From contig NC_031502.1 in the NCBI RefSeq assembly GCF_000237925.1, positions 56,913,943-56,977,942 of the forward strand: a DNA stretch of 64,000 bases, written 5' to 3'. The stretch is from Schistosoma mansoni. Its lineage: Eukaryota; Platyhelminthes; Trematoda; Strigeidida; Schistosomatidae. The translations under genes were made by a program, and so were the position numbers. Under the pieces are notes generated by a model. The model was not told where the DNA came from and searched no databases. It saw nothing but the letters and a program-made list of their open reading frames with translations. This document shows positions 1 to 14,090 of this stretch, in pieces. Each line of letters begins with the position of its first letter. The first letter of the stretch is position 1.

Positions 1-560
1 GACTGTTGTAATATAACAGATTTGGTTTTGGATGATTCCAGAGTTTAGTTTCCAACTATTAATCCACATGTTTATATTCTGTTTTGACTTAATGATCAGA
101 ATATTAATTAATCATTAACGAAAATACTTATTTTTGTTCATTCTAAGCTTAAATAATTATTCTAGTTTGGTTTTAAAAGTCTGTTTTACCATAAGATTTG
201 CGAGTTAAAACTCACTATTCATAGATAATTATACTTGGTTCGGCTATTCACGGGTTAAAATTCATTTTTCATACTTCGGTTCCAGAATTTGATTTTTATC
301 TGTGGTCTGTACATAATGAGTAAATCTCAGAGCCCTATTACACAAACCTAAACTTGATTACTGAGTTGCCTTATACATTGAACACCCTAATTACCTTCAA
401 CCACTATCTCCATATAATTCTAATAGCCTATCAAAGCGATCTCGTTGTGATGTATTGGCTAGAGCACTTGTTATGTAAGGCCTTAACATACTACGCAGTT
501 ACCTGAAGAATAGTTAAACTAAAATGAGCCGATTTCGTAATATAAATAATCTGTATTTTG
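1..560. other. intron or upstream sequence, nothing recognised
   Basis: AT-rich sequence upstream of the first visible FCP1 exon. I see no coding exon and no repeat family that recurs in the window. It is most likely intron of the FCP1 gene, because the first visible exon begins in the middle of the catalytic domain. Confidence 0.4.
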
Positions 561-562
561 AT

Positions 563-720
563 TACGGCTCAGTGGTCTATCGGTTAAGTGCTCTGGCGCG
601 AGACTGGTAGGTCCTGGGTTCGAATCTCGCGAGTGCAGGGTCGTGGATGCGCACTGCTAAGGAGTCCCATAATAGGATAAAACGGTCGTTCAGTGCTTCC
701 AGGTATTCTGATTATGCTCA
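563..720 (+). repeat. tRNA-derived SINE with decayed hammerhead (second family)
   Basis: The tRNA-like head at 563-635 has an A-box-like TGGTCTATCGG and a B-box-like GGTTCGAATCT (617-627). It is followed at 649-700 by a hammerhead-like block with helix I arms GCACTG and CAGTGC. The core is altered: the segment before the helix II stem reads CTAAGGA and the GAAAC box reads AAAAC, so self-cleavage is unlikely. The same layout recurs at 27290-27575 and 59262-59560. A genuine host tRNA is unlikely, because the sequence recurs with decayed arms. Confidence 0.75.
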
Positions 721-935
721 TACTGGGGATAAGTTTAGTAACAGTAAAATGTTTCTCGTGAAATCACCATTCTCTTTGTAGAACGAGACATTTTTTGACC
801 TTAATTTTGCTTCTCATTATTAGTGGTAAGATTTCTTCAAAAAAGGATTTCTTAACATTCGATATTTTTACTCATGTTAGTCTGTATGCTTATTATTATT
901 ATTAATGTTTTGGTAACATTATTTTCTCTTATTAG

Positions 936-1177
936 AATGTACATCGATATCGTTTACCAGGATCACCACTTGTTTATCATACACGGTTAAGACCTCATCT
1001 AGAAAAAGTGTTAGATTGTCTTAGTCAGTATTATCAAATGCATATATGCACTTTTGGTAATCGTGTCTATGCACATCAACTTGCTTCAATGATTGATCCA
1101 AAACGTAGATATTTTTCACAACGTATTCTATCACGGGATGAATGCTTTAATCCAGTTACAAAGTCAGCAAATTTAAA
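936..1177 (+). CDS. CTDP1: FCP1 exon: catalytic FCPH domain, middle part
   Basis: The exon opens in frame after TTAG and ends before GTTAGT in phase 2. It encodes YHTRLRPHLEKVLDCL, then the strongly conserved CTFGNRVYAHQLASMIDP and SQRILSRDECFNPV. These match the FCP1 catalytic domain almost residue for residue (human: TFGSRLYAH and SHRILSRDEC). Confidence 0.92.
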
Positions 1178-4100
1178 GTTAGTTTATGTAACAATAATAA
1201 TATTTGATTATGAACTTTTTAAGTTAACCGTTTTTAAATGGTATAATATAGCTCTCTGTTATGATTAAACTACTTCATGTTGACTGGGTGAAAGGCTACC
1301 ATGTAGCGCATATGTATCTGGTGCCCCTATACCAATATGTATGTGTTTGAATAAATAACTACCGTACTTAGGGTCATCATCCTTATTATTATGACTAGGC
1401 CTATCCAAAGCGAGTATTCCATGCACTGATTTAGGTTATAATTCATTTCAGTCAGCTACAACGTAGGACCAGGCACACATATGCATCGGTCAAAGTTGCC
1501 ATATCTCGTTAGCACAACAAGATGAACACCGGATTCATAGAAGTAGTTAATTTAGTGGTGGTAGTTTATAAAAGATAGGTTGTATATAAAGATATAGTAT
1601 AGGAAGGAAGAAAGTTATGAAGCAATTTTAATCTCAAGGTTTAAGGGAAGATAAAGAGTGTATACACCTACACCTTTGTGATCGATTCTGAGCCATGTCA
1701 CCTAGAGTCTCCAACCATTGGTTACGACAGTCACGCGAACCCCAACCAGGTAATCTGCATCTACCAACATGGTTCAGACTAGAAGTTAGTGACTTCAAGC
1801 ACTGATGCCATATAATTCATTTACAAGTTATGAGTTCGTTTATTTAGTGTATTGGTAAATATTTCATTACTATTGAAAGTCAGTGGCTAACTAAATTTGC
1901 TCACTAATGGCATATCTGACCGTGATACTACATGACATAAGATCTTATTCAACAGGAAATATCATTTCACTGAAGTCCACACATATGCCTTAATAAGGAA
2001 ACTTAGTTGCAAAAGATTCCTGCCTTCACTCAACTAACAGCATTTTAAATTATTTCCATAAGATTATTATAGATTAGCATGTGAAAAACACTGAGGGTTT
2101 TGTTGACTATAAATTGTAAGAACAGAAAATAGAGTTTCTGACTGTACTGTTAAGAGTTATATCTTGTACAAAGTTGTTCAGTGCCAGAAACGTACATGAT
2201 TGCATGAAATGTCAAGTTAGGAGATTGGAGCATGTGTTATAATTATTCCCATGGGAACATATTTAGATCCGCTAACATGAATTCCTTATGAACGTTGGGC
2301 CTTTCCTTACAAAATGCACATTTGGAGAAAGCTTTGATCCACTTAGATACTTACTACTTGATAAAATACAGACACCTGACAGGCATATATACTATATGAC
2401 CGACCCTGAGCGACATTAACAGTGATTTTGTGATTCCGAGTCCACTTATCTACCAATTGAAATAGCTTATTTATTTATTTAAACACATAAATATTGGTAC
2501 AAGGAAGCACCAGATACATATGCGCCATACAAATCTCATTCGATTTGCTTGAGGGCTGTGATACTGCCCAGGTGCCCGAATTGAAATAGCTAGTATGAAT
2601 CAAGTGCATTTGGTTGAAAAAGTGCTGAAACCTGTAAGATCATTGTAGGTTTTAGGAGATATAGGCAAATCATGTGTAGAAGTCATGATTCGCTTTAACA
2701 TTACTACACCACCATCCTTTATCTAAAAAATTAATAAAGTGATTTGTTTGGTGTTTTACTATAAACAGAGAATACTGGAACAAAAGCTCATCGATTTATG
2801 TGTTATTTGTAATCCCCATTGCAATAGCTAAACATTTTTCCTGTTTTACACTAGTTGAAGTATGGTTAAGTTGAGAAAGCTACAAATAACCAAACCAAGA
2901 CTTGAAATCAGTTCATTATGGTATTCACTAATGGTTGATGATCTGAATTGATTATGAGCGTGAACTCGTTTCATTCAGTCAGTCACAACGTAGAACTTCG
3001 TACGTACGTACATCAGTTCAAGTTGCCATACCACATTAGCACAGAGGTATGGCGAGTTTACACTAGCTAAACTTGTTTCATTAGGTTAATACATGTACTT
3101 TAGTTCTGTATTCATCCAACGGAATTCTTTTTTTCGCTTTTTTAATAAATTATCATTTAAACCATTGTGCGTTTCTTTATTTCATCATCATCATTATTTA
3201 AAATTAAAGAGCATTATTTCCTCGTGGTCTCAACCTAGTATGTATTATTGATGATCGTGGTGAAGTATGGGATTGGTCTTCCAATTTAATTCATGTTAAA
3301 CCATATCGGTAAGTTGATATATTTTTCATGTAACAAAAATCTAACTCCATTACTAGACTCGGTTTTCTAGTGTAATACAAGGTCTGTGACCTATGATATC
3401 TTTTAATTATCAATATTTCACTGTCAGTCAGTCAGTCACAACGTAGAACTTCGTAGGTACGTACATCAGTTCGAGTTGCCATACCACATTAGCACAGGTT
3501 CAAATCCCATAGTGGTAGAAGTAGTAAGAGCATAAGCATCATGTGAAAGATAAGGGTTTGAAGATGTTATTCAAAGAGTATAATACAGTGAAATAAATTT
3601 GGAAAGAGAAAAAGATAGAGACATGAAGAATTCAGAAGATTAGAATTTGGTAGAACACAAAGAGTGTATGCACCTTCGCCATTGCAAACGATTTTGAGCC
3701 ATGTCATTCAAGGTCTCTAACCATCGGTTGCTATCATCTCGCGAATCCCAACCAGCTAGTCTACACCTACCAACATGGCCCAGTCCACTTGACAATGACT
3801 TCATGGATTTGTGCCACATTTTGGTCTGGCCGCCCCTAGCTTTCTTCCAACCTACTCCTACACCATGAAACATTGCACGTCGAATATTTCACTGTTGTGA
3901 ATTAAAATTTTTAAACTTGTAAAAGTGGATATTTAGGTACTGGTAATTCAATGAAAGCAATCCACCGGTTGATTGGTAATATGCAATGGTACAACTTGGT
4001 CGAGTGATAATACATTACTATACTATTAACGTAAGCCCCTACCAACTGAACAAGACATACGACGGCAAGACAATAATAAGTAAAACTTCATTCATAGATT

Positions 4101-7100
4101 GATTGTAGTCACTACCGTTGAATAATACACCATATTCATTTTGTTCAGGTAGATGTTTGGATGAATATGGAATAGAATAAATAATTGTTTAAGACAACTG
4201 TTGTTATTAAGAGATATGTAGAGCAGTAATTTGCGTTGTATTGTTTGGTTTTTCACAGAAAATAGTCCGTAATAAGTATAATTGAGTAAAATGTGCTATG
4301 TAAAGGTACTTATAAAGCGTTATACACATAAACGCCTGCATGTCGGTTGTCTGTTCATGGTCAACAAGTCGTCCAAGAACAGCAGGTTTTTATAGTTCGA
4401 CTTTATCAGTTTGTAGGTATTAGTATCAAGATTGGATTTGATAGTCATTTGTGGGGAAATTCATGTAGCTCACTCCTATCTGAAGTTTGTGTTAATAAAT
4501 TTGTATACGAAAAAAGAGAGAACTTTACGTTTGAACCATCAGTCAGTCATTCAGCTAAAACGTAGGACCAGGGACATATATGAATCGGTCCAAGTTGCCA
4601 TTCCTCATTAGCACAACAAGATCAACACCGAATTCATAGAGGTAGTTAATTTAGTGGTGGTAATACATAAAAGAAAAGTTGTATATAAGAATATAGTGCA
4701 GGAAGAATGACAGATATGAAACAATTTTAATCTCAAGGTTTGAGGGAAGATAAAGAGTGTATACAACGTTTGAACCATCCAGCTGGAAGAACGGTTACTT
4801 ATATACGCCTGGTACCCCTTATGGAAAAGCATAGATAGCCCATCAGCACTCTCCATCCAACCATGTCTTGGGCAATCCTTTCCAATTATTTTCAGTTGCT
4901 ATTCATCCTTTTCATGTCTGCTTGTAATTCTTGACGTAGTGTGTTCTCCAGCCTTCCTCTTTTCCGTTTCCCTTCAGGATTCTAAGTTAGGGCTTGCCTC
5001 GTGTCGCAATTCCATTTGAACTATATAAATCATCGATCTCAGGATTTCCAGTTCCTAAAACTATGTATATTTCTATCGAAGTGCTAATCTACTTCCGTGT
5101 TGTAATTATATTTTATCGTTTCTCATTTACGTAGGAATGTAGGTCAAGTATCGATCAGTATTATTAGTCCAGGAGTTTTCCTCACTTTTGTTTTGTTCAT
5201 CTGATTTCTGCTGGGTTTTTTTTAAACGAAACTCCTTTCAGTTGTTCACAGATTGACTTGAATTTTTTTGATGAATTTAACTCCATTGACATTAATCTCT
5301 TAATCTCATGTCACTTTCTCTACATATTTTCATTTTAATGAATGTTTAATGTAAAAGGTTTATGATAAGTTTTTCCTTATTAATTATTGACCGTTTGTAG
5401 ATTACAGTATCAATCTAATTGTTTGAAATTACAATATGCATTTTAAGGTGGAATAGTTAGTTCTCATCAATGAACTTGGATCGATGCATAAATGTGTCTG
5501 GTCCTACGTTGTAGCTGACTGATTGACTCTCATCAATGGAAATAAGGTTCATAACCTTTTATGGAATAAGTGGGATAGATGAATAGTATTTCATGTATGG
5601 TAGATGATTAGTGGTGGGAGTCTTGTAGCTAACGTGCTTCATTTTAAACTTTTCGATTTACTCTTGTTATAAATTTCTCTTATTACAACCCAGCTATTCC
5701 TATTGCTTAGTATTCTTGGACATTAATTCACTCGATAAGTCCCCAAATCAGAACACGGTTGAACAGAAAAGAAATGATATTCCGGATAACAAGGATAGAT
5801 GGAAGTAAGAAGCATAATAAGAAAGACGTTAGTATATTTATGGTTTTTACATGAGAAGACTCTAGAGTGTTCTCCAAGTATCTTCTAGCGCTGATTGGAT
5901 AAGAAATGACCAATCAGTGTACACCAACATAATCGTGCACGGAACATGCTTTAATCCAATCTATGTCCCGTTAACACCTATTCTCCCAGAGGCTCAAAAC
6001 GTCAATAAGCACTTATTCGGTAGAATCTTGTTCAATTTTACAGTGCCACTAACTCACTAGTTTTTTCCCTCGACTTGTAGTCATTAAGGTGCATACTCGA
6101 ATGTCGCTTCCCAATGGATTTGATTATTGTAGCTTCGCTTGTGAATTTAGGTGTACACATATATTGGATGACATGGTTCAGAACCCGTCACATTAGCGCA
6201 CAGATACAGTCGCTCTTTCTCTAAATCTAAATCTTGAGTTCCTGTATTCCTTCATACGTACCCTTTTGTTCAGTCTCCTTCAAAATATACTCTCGTCTAA
6301 TTTTTGATTATTATTATCATTAATTCAGCTCTTACTATTCATTCCCAAACAGCCTGAATGGAACGTTAAAGTAGTTCCCCCGACTATTATTGACGTTCAG
6401 AAAGCTACAGCTCATCTGAAACGAGGAAGAGAAGCTGGTCCAGATGGATTGGCTACAAAAGTCTTTAAGTATGGTGATCCAGTTTTAACGATTAGGTTGA
6501 CTAATATTTTAGCTAAAATCTGGGAACTAGATGTGATCCCATCTGACTGGTCTCAATCGCTGGTTGTTCTTTGGCAGTGTCTTGCATTGAAAGATGCATA
6601 TATGTGCCTGGTTCTAAGTCGTGACTGACGTACTATTCACTCTATTGTGCTAACTATAATATTGACAACTTGGAATAACACACATTTTTACCAAACTCCA
6701 TTTTGGTTATTGCTAAATAATTAACATATTCAGTTTTATTGTTGAAGAAAAACCACCTTTGAAATATCTTATTTTCGTTCTTTGTTTATCAGCTTTTTTC
6801 CAGATATTGGAGATATTAATGCTTTTCCATGGTCATCTCAATCATCACCATTGTCATCATCTTCAATCCCTACTTCGTCATCTTTTGGTAGTTGTACATC
6901 GACCTCAACAAAGGTCACAGAATCCTCCTCCTCCCTGTTATCCAATTGTTCAAATGTTCAGCTGATAGATAAGTCTGATGAAAATGTGAATTCACAGGTT
7001 AGTGAAGTTAATGAGAATATTATATCACACGATGTGGAAACAAAGTCAAATAACAATGATAATACTACAACTGCTATCAACAATACTGAAAAACCAGTTC

Positions 7101-10100
7101 GCTGTACAGTGGATAAGTAAGATTATTATTATTACTGTAAATGATTATTTGTATTTAATTCAGAAAACGACCTTGAAAATGGATTTCATTTTATATTGTT
7201 TTCATTATCTTATTATTTGTCCGTACATTGAGTATTAATATCCACATCTCAGTCAGTCAGTTGTGACTGACCGGTCACGCACGGCCTTCTCGTGGGGGAT
7301 TTTTAACGTGTTAGCTCCGTTCTTCAAAGAACCTTACCGCCGGAGACAGAAATCCGTGGGATAAGGCGAGGTGTGCATTTTTAGGGTCGACCTTTTCTAA
7401 CCCCATCCCTCCTTGTGGGAAGGCAGCATCTCTGTTATGCTGGTTGCCTGAAGGAAACACCTTACTGCCGTCGCACCTCTGTACAGTCAGCAGTACGACT
7501 TCGTCTTCGGACCTTGGATTGCTGCTTTTATTCTTACCGTTCTTCAACCGACCTGCCTGGCATGGTAGAATCTTGAGGAACGATTGTTCCACCCAGTATA
7601 GCTCAATTGGTTCATCACGATAGGCAAGCCCGACCACCACATCAAGGTAGCAGCAACGGTCGGGAATATCCACATCTCACTGATTATCGCATACAAATTA
7701 AGTTAAATGTTAAAATTGTTGAGAATGTACAACGAATCTGATTTTTGTATTCCACCATAGATTAGTCTTTAGGATCTGTACTACATGGATACCCAAATAT
7801 TATTTAGTTTGAAAAACTATTTCGAATGGAATTAAAATTTAAATTAATAAAATGATTTTACTCAAATCACAACTTATTTATTTATTTATGTAAACACATA
7901 AATATTGGTACAAATGGGCACCAGATATATATGCGCCACACAAATCTCATTTGATTTGTGTGAGGGCTGTGATTATGCCCGGGTGCCCAAACTGAAGCAG
8001 GTAGTTTTCTTAGGGGGCCACAACCGGAGCCTTTGACCTAAAGGTCTGATCCACAAGGCAGTGGAGCATCGTGAGGCGATGCATTCCCATGGTAGCTGGT
8101 GACCAACGATTGATTCATACTCCATTTGTTCCCTCAGGATACTGGAGCCCGTGTACACCATTGGTTTAGGATCAGGGTTTTCCAACTCCCCTAGGTGGAC
8201 ACGTAGGGTCCACCAACCCGATTAAAGCGCCGGACATTCGCCTTTCGTCCTCTCAATTTCGTAAACAACACCCGTGGCACGAGAAGGCAGTGAGTAGGAC
8301 TTCCCTGGCAGTGGTTGTATGCACGTGGCCATGTGAGAGCATTTGGAGAGGGAGAGCGAACTCTCCCCATTCTCGGCCGTACCAGGACATTTGGGGGCAA
8401 CATTGGTTTATGAAGTGTTGGTGAGTTTTAGTCCTGACATTTTTTATCAGACAATGACAATCAATATGATTGACAACATTTGTTGTCATTAATTTCAATT
8501 TGTTTAGGTATTTTATTTGACTGATTTTGTAAATTATAACCAAATGTATTTACTTGGGCTCATATAATGCTTATAACCTTATCACAAATTTAATTACCAA
8601 GAAATTCAAGAAGTACTATCACTACTACAGTGATTTGTATATTACCCTCATTATGGATATTCTTTGCTAACAATAACAAATTCAAATTCATAGTAATACT
8701 AACATATTTACAATGAGGGTTCTGTTACAACTGTTGTCATTCTGTCTGCTCGAATCGTATTTTGCGTGCTTTAGTCTTTCCATCTAGCACTGATGTTACT
8801 ACTTCTACTACTTTGATATTCATCTTGCTATCCTGATATAGTGTGGGGACACATATGTGTCAGATTCTACATTACTTATGACACACGATTCATCCTATTG
8901 AGGGCTTTTATTTCAGTGTTAATATCCACAGCAAGGCGCAAAACCTAGTATCTTTCTCTACAAACACTAGCGCATTATCCACTAAGCTACTGTGTTATAA
9001 TAGCCGCTAACTTTTGCAACATGTATGGATTTTATATGTAAAAGTTGGTACTTTTCCGTTGTTGACTGAAATCCTTGCTTATGGTTGATTGACTGATGAA
9101 CTGTAGCCCCTCCGGGGGCTACTGCCGGTCCCAAGCCCGGGTAAAGGAGGGGGGTTGGGCATGGGGTTAGCGACCCCATCTCGTAGAAAACCAACTCGCT
9201 AAAAAAACGCTAACCAGAAAATTATATGTATATATATATATATATATACTTTTTTATCCTTTTTATCTTGATTCTATGAATCTAGGACTAATGATAATCC
9301 TTCTGTTACTACTACTGATAATAATGATATCGAATTTTGTCAAACTCAATCAACTAATGCAAACGTCACACTAAAGTCATCCAAATCAACTGATAATATT
9401 GGCGACCATATCGATGATAATCCCACTACAACTGCTGTTGTTGATAATGATGATGAAATACAACTTACTTCTAGCGAGAAAGATCATAATAGTGATTCAT
9501 TATCGAAAATAAAGGAGATAGAAATAGAAATGGACGCTGCAGATGATGATTATTTATTACGTTTACAAGAGATTCTTTTAAGAATTCATCGGAATTATTT
9601 TAAAACTTATGATCTATGGCAAACTGGTCATTATCATCATCATCATCACCATCAAACAACATTGATGACAAAAGCATCAGAGAATAAATACAGGTAAGTA
9701 TTAGCACATAATATTATCATGGTTGAACCTGATAGATTTTAAACAAATCAAGCTTTTGGTGGATTGTTAATAATCAGTCAAGTCAGTCAGTCAGCTACAA
9801 CGTAGGACCAGGCACATTTATGCATCTGTCCAAGTTCCCATACCTCGTTAGCACAACAAGATGAACACCGGATTCATAGAAGTAGTTAATTTAGTGGTGG
9901 TAGTTTATAAAAGATAGGTTGTATATAAAGATATAGTATAGGAAGGAAGAACGTTATGAAGCAATTTTAATCTCAAGGTTTAAGGGAAGATAAAGAGTGT
10001 ATACACCCACGCCATTGTGATCGATTCTGAGCCATGTCACCTAGAGTCTCCAACCATTGGTTACGACAGTCACGCGAACCCCAACCAGGTAATCTGCATC

Positions 10101-13100
10101 TGCCAACATGGTTGAGACTAGAAGTTAGTGACTTCAAACACTGATGCCACGTTTTTGGTTTGGTCGCCCCTAACTCTTTTCCGACCATCTCTTACACTAG
10201 TCAGCATAGCGCGTCGTGGTAATCAGTCTACAGGCATACGTAACACGTGACCCAACCATCTCAGTCGATGAAGATTCATCACCTCATCAACTGATTTACC
10301 ATCATTCCCTAATGCCCTGTGTCTAACCTCATTATTACTTACCCGGTGATCCCAACAGATGCGAGCAATATTTCTAAGACATCTGTGGTCAAATACTAGT
10401 AACTTACGAGTATCTTCTACTCTTAACATCCACGTTTCGCAGCCATAAAGTAGAACAGAATGAACTGCTGCACAGTATACTCGTCCCTTAATTGACAGAC
10501 GGATATCTCGTCTTCGCCATAGGTGACGTAAGTTGGCAAAAGCTAAACGAGCGTTTTGAATCCGTGCTAGGATTTCGTCAGACACCAACCCATTAGGTTT
10601 GATCAGATTTCCAAGATAAGTGAAGTTGTCGACGCGTTCGACTACTTCGCTCCCTATCCTTAGTTCAGATGTTGACACAGGCCAGTCCTGGTGTAACAAT
10701 TTACATTTAGAGAGGAAGTATTTATTATATTTATTTATTTAAACACATATATATTGGTACAAAAGGGCACCAGGTACATATGCGCCACACAAAATAATGA
10801 AAGTAGGAAGAGAAGGGATGAAAAGATAAGGCGGACTGAAATGTACAACCAGAAGACTCTTTCAGTTAGGAAAGTTAGAACCATGCTTTATGTAGAAAGT
10901 AAAAGAAGGTTGCAGCAGGATCGCCACTGGCTTCTATTCTGAGCCATATCTGATAACGTCTCTAGCCACTGTGTTGCACCATCTCTCGGACCCCAACCAA
11001 GGAGTCGTGAAGGACCAACAGAAGCTAGCCCTTTGCAGCTCTCTTTCATGCCACGACACCATGTCATACACTGACCTCCTCTCCGCTTTTTCCAACCAGT
11101 CCCAGAGTCGGCAAATAATGCACGACGTGGAAGTCTCTGGGACGACATTCGTAAAACATGTCCAAGCCACCGAAGTCGGTGTTTCAAGATGGTGACACCA
11201 ATTGAATTGTCGTCTCTGCGCCCAAACACACGATGCCGAACCTCTGCATTACTAACATGGTGTTGCCACTGGATGTCGGCAGTCCTTCGGAGACAACGAT
11301 GATCGAACACAGAGAGACGTCTAACATCCTCAACTCGGAGAGGCCAGGTTTCACAAGCATAGAGCGAAACTGCTCTCACCTACACGTTATAGAGCCGACC
11401 TTTTACAGCCAGACTAACATCACGAAGGCGCCAAAGATGGCCCAGATTGGCATAAGCCGCTCTGGCTTTCATTATACGTGCACCAATCTCATCACTCACG
11501 CCACCACCAGCACTTATATAGCTACCTAGATACACGAACTTCTCAACTACTTCGATCTCCTCACCATCCAGGGTGAGTACAGGATTAGAATCCTGCCAGT
11601 CTTGTAGGAGTACTTTGCACTTGGAGGGTGCAAAGCACATTCCGTACCTGCGGACACTGATTGCCAACTGATTAAGTGCTGATTGCATGCCTTGGGCATT
11701 ATCGCACAGTAAGACAATATCATCCGCATACTCAAGGTCGAGAAGTCGTTCTCCAGGCAACATATCCACACCGCCATTACTTACATCCACCAGAGCTGTT
11801 TCCAGGATGTCGTCGATGGCAAAGTTGAAGAGGAATGGTGAGATCGGGCAACCCTGCCTAACCCCACTGCTCGAATGGAACAAGGGAGAAAGGTGGTTGT
11901 ATGCCCTCACTCTGCCTGAGGTGTTCGTATACAGGGCCTTTAAGATGTTAATGAACTTCTCAGGCATACCCTTCTTCAATAGACAATCCCAGAGAACAGT
12001 CCTGTCCAACGAATCGAAGGCCGCCCTGATATCAAGAAACACTACGATTGTTGGCCTGCGATAAGTATGACGGTGTTCTAACATTTGGCGGAGGGTGAAG
12101 ATGTGATCAATGCATCCTCGACCAGAACGAAAACCAGCCTGCTCCTCGCGAGTCAATCGTTCTCGGGTTTTAAACAACCTACGAAGAATGATAGAAGCCA
12201 ATAGTTTGGACGCAATCGAAAGTAGACTTATCCCCCGATAGTTATTGCAGGAACAACGTGAACCCTTTTTAAAGATAGGGACGACTATTGACTCATTCCA
12301 TGATGTTGGAACACTTTCTTGCTCCCAAACCTTTCCAAACAACACAGTCAATTCCTTAGTCAGAAAGTCGCCACTATCTTTAAAAAGAGCCGGAGGTAAG
12401 TCATCTGGGCCAGGTGATTTGTAACGTTTCAAGAGTTGGAGTTCCTTGCGGACTTCCGCCTCGTTTGGTGGAACAGTCGTCACCGGCCATGGGGGGCAGG
12501 ACAAGCTGGTTGATGTTGCCGGAGCAGCAGGCCAGTTGAACTGCCCTTCGAAAAATTCCGCCCATCGTCCAAGACGTCGGGAGATGTTAGTGATTGGCAT
12601 CCCATCATCCTCGTAGATTGTTTCACTCACACCAGACTTCTTGCTGCCAGTGGCTCGGATGAGTTGGAAGAGCTTCCGGCAGTTACCAGATGCAGCTGCT
12701 GCTTCCATCTCATTAGCACGCTCCGACCACCAGGCTTCCCGGTCCTTACGCAAGCTTTGCCCGATTTCATTACGTAACAGCCTTCGTTTGTGGTCAAACT
12801 CACGGTCACCCGGAGTAGACCGACGGGCTTCCATCAGTTGTAAGGAGCCAGAAGAAACCCAGTGCTTGTAAGCGGGACGTTTCGCGAAGCCGCAAGCGGC
12901 TTTACTCGCCATTTTCATGGCGTCGTGAAGATGCAACCAATGCTCATCTATACTTTTCGGTGGGGTGGTAGCTAGCCTAGAGGCTAGCTCCGCTGGATAC
13001 TTACTTGCAACAGAAGTTGCAGCCAGTTTACTAATATCAATCCGTTGGTGGTGGTCAATCCTTCGGCCACTGAAAAGTAAGGTGAGATTGGCGCAGACCA

Positions 13101-14051
13101 GGGCATGATCAGACTCCAGATAGGTACTCCAAAAGGAGCGGCAGTCTTGTACACAACCACGCCAGCGGTAGCTGATCGCGATGTGATCAATCTGAGTCCA
13201 GGCTTGGGATGCAGAGGGAGGACGCCAGGTGGCACACCGGCGATGACTGTGCCGGAAGTTAGTGCTGGCCAGAAACAGGTTGTGGTCTGTGCACAGTTGC
13301 AGCAAACGGTCCCCGTTATCTGTCCTGCGACCAACAAGTCCCCATCGGCCACCTAGACGCCCGACCTGTGCATTCAAGTCTCCGGCTAGTACTACAATAT
13401 CTGTCGAACGCGCTTTCTGGAGAAGAACTGTTAACTGATGGTAAAACTCATCCTTGATTGCATCCGGGCTGCAATCTGTCGGGGCATAGGCGGAGATGAC
13501 GAAAAGACACCGTTTCTCACGCCGATTTCTTCTCACTTTGATGGAACTTTCTAATCTAACAGCACATAACCGACTGTTAATGGGGATCCAATCGATTAGT
13601 GCTGCCTCAGCCCTAGCGCTTAGTGCGACACCAACGCCGGCAAGACCAGACGAAGATGCCACAGGGTCCCCGGATAAGCGCACGTGGAACAAGCTTTTCG
13701 AGGCGACAGATGGAGAGCGGATTTGTAGTACTTCACTAGAGTCTTGAATACGGGTCTCGGATAGACAACAAACATCAACATTAAGACCTTCCAAAGACAT
13801 AGCCAGCCCTATCTGTTGTCCGATCTGCATTAGTATGCGAACGTTGAAGGAAGCCAGCTTGAACGGCGTACGTGGTTTCAGAAAGACTGCCTCAGTATTC
13901 ATTATCGGTGGAAGCATTCACTTTCAACCAGACAGTGACTGGAGATCGTTTAGATAGGACAGATTTTCCACCAAGAGCGAGCTGCTGCATAAGTTGAAGA
14001 GTAAGGTTACACAAATTGGGGATAAAAGGGGGTGAATTAGCGATATGGTAA

Positions 14052-14090
<39 letters not shown>

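Noticed and set aside
563-635. Functional tRNA gene
   Set aside because: A and B boxes are present, but the same head recurs with changed arms in several SINE copies.
7311-7673. 120-codon minus-strand frame as a host gene
   Set aside because: It lies within a 413 bp insertion bounded by a 15 bp target duplication, so it belongs to a mobile element.
8191-8543. Short minus-strand frames in the ~530 bp repeat as proteins
   Set aside because: The same frames recur with disruptions in many copies of the short element and show no domain.
11233-13747. Plus-strand frames antisense to the LINE A ORF
   Set aside because: They are shadows of the well-supported minus-strand endonuclease-RT frame.
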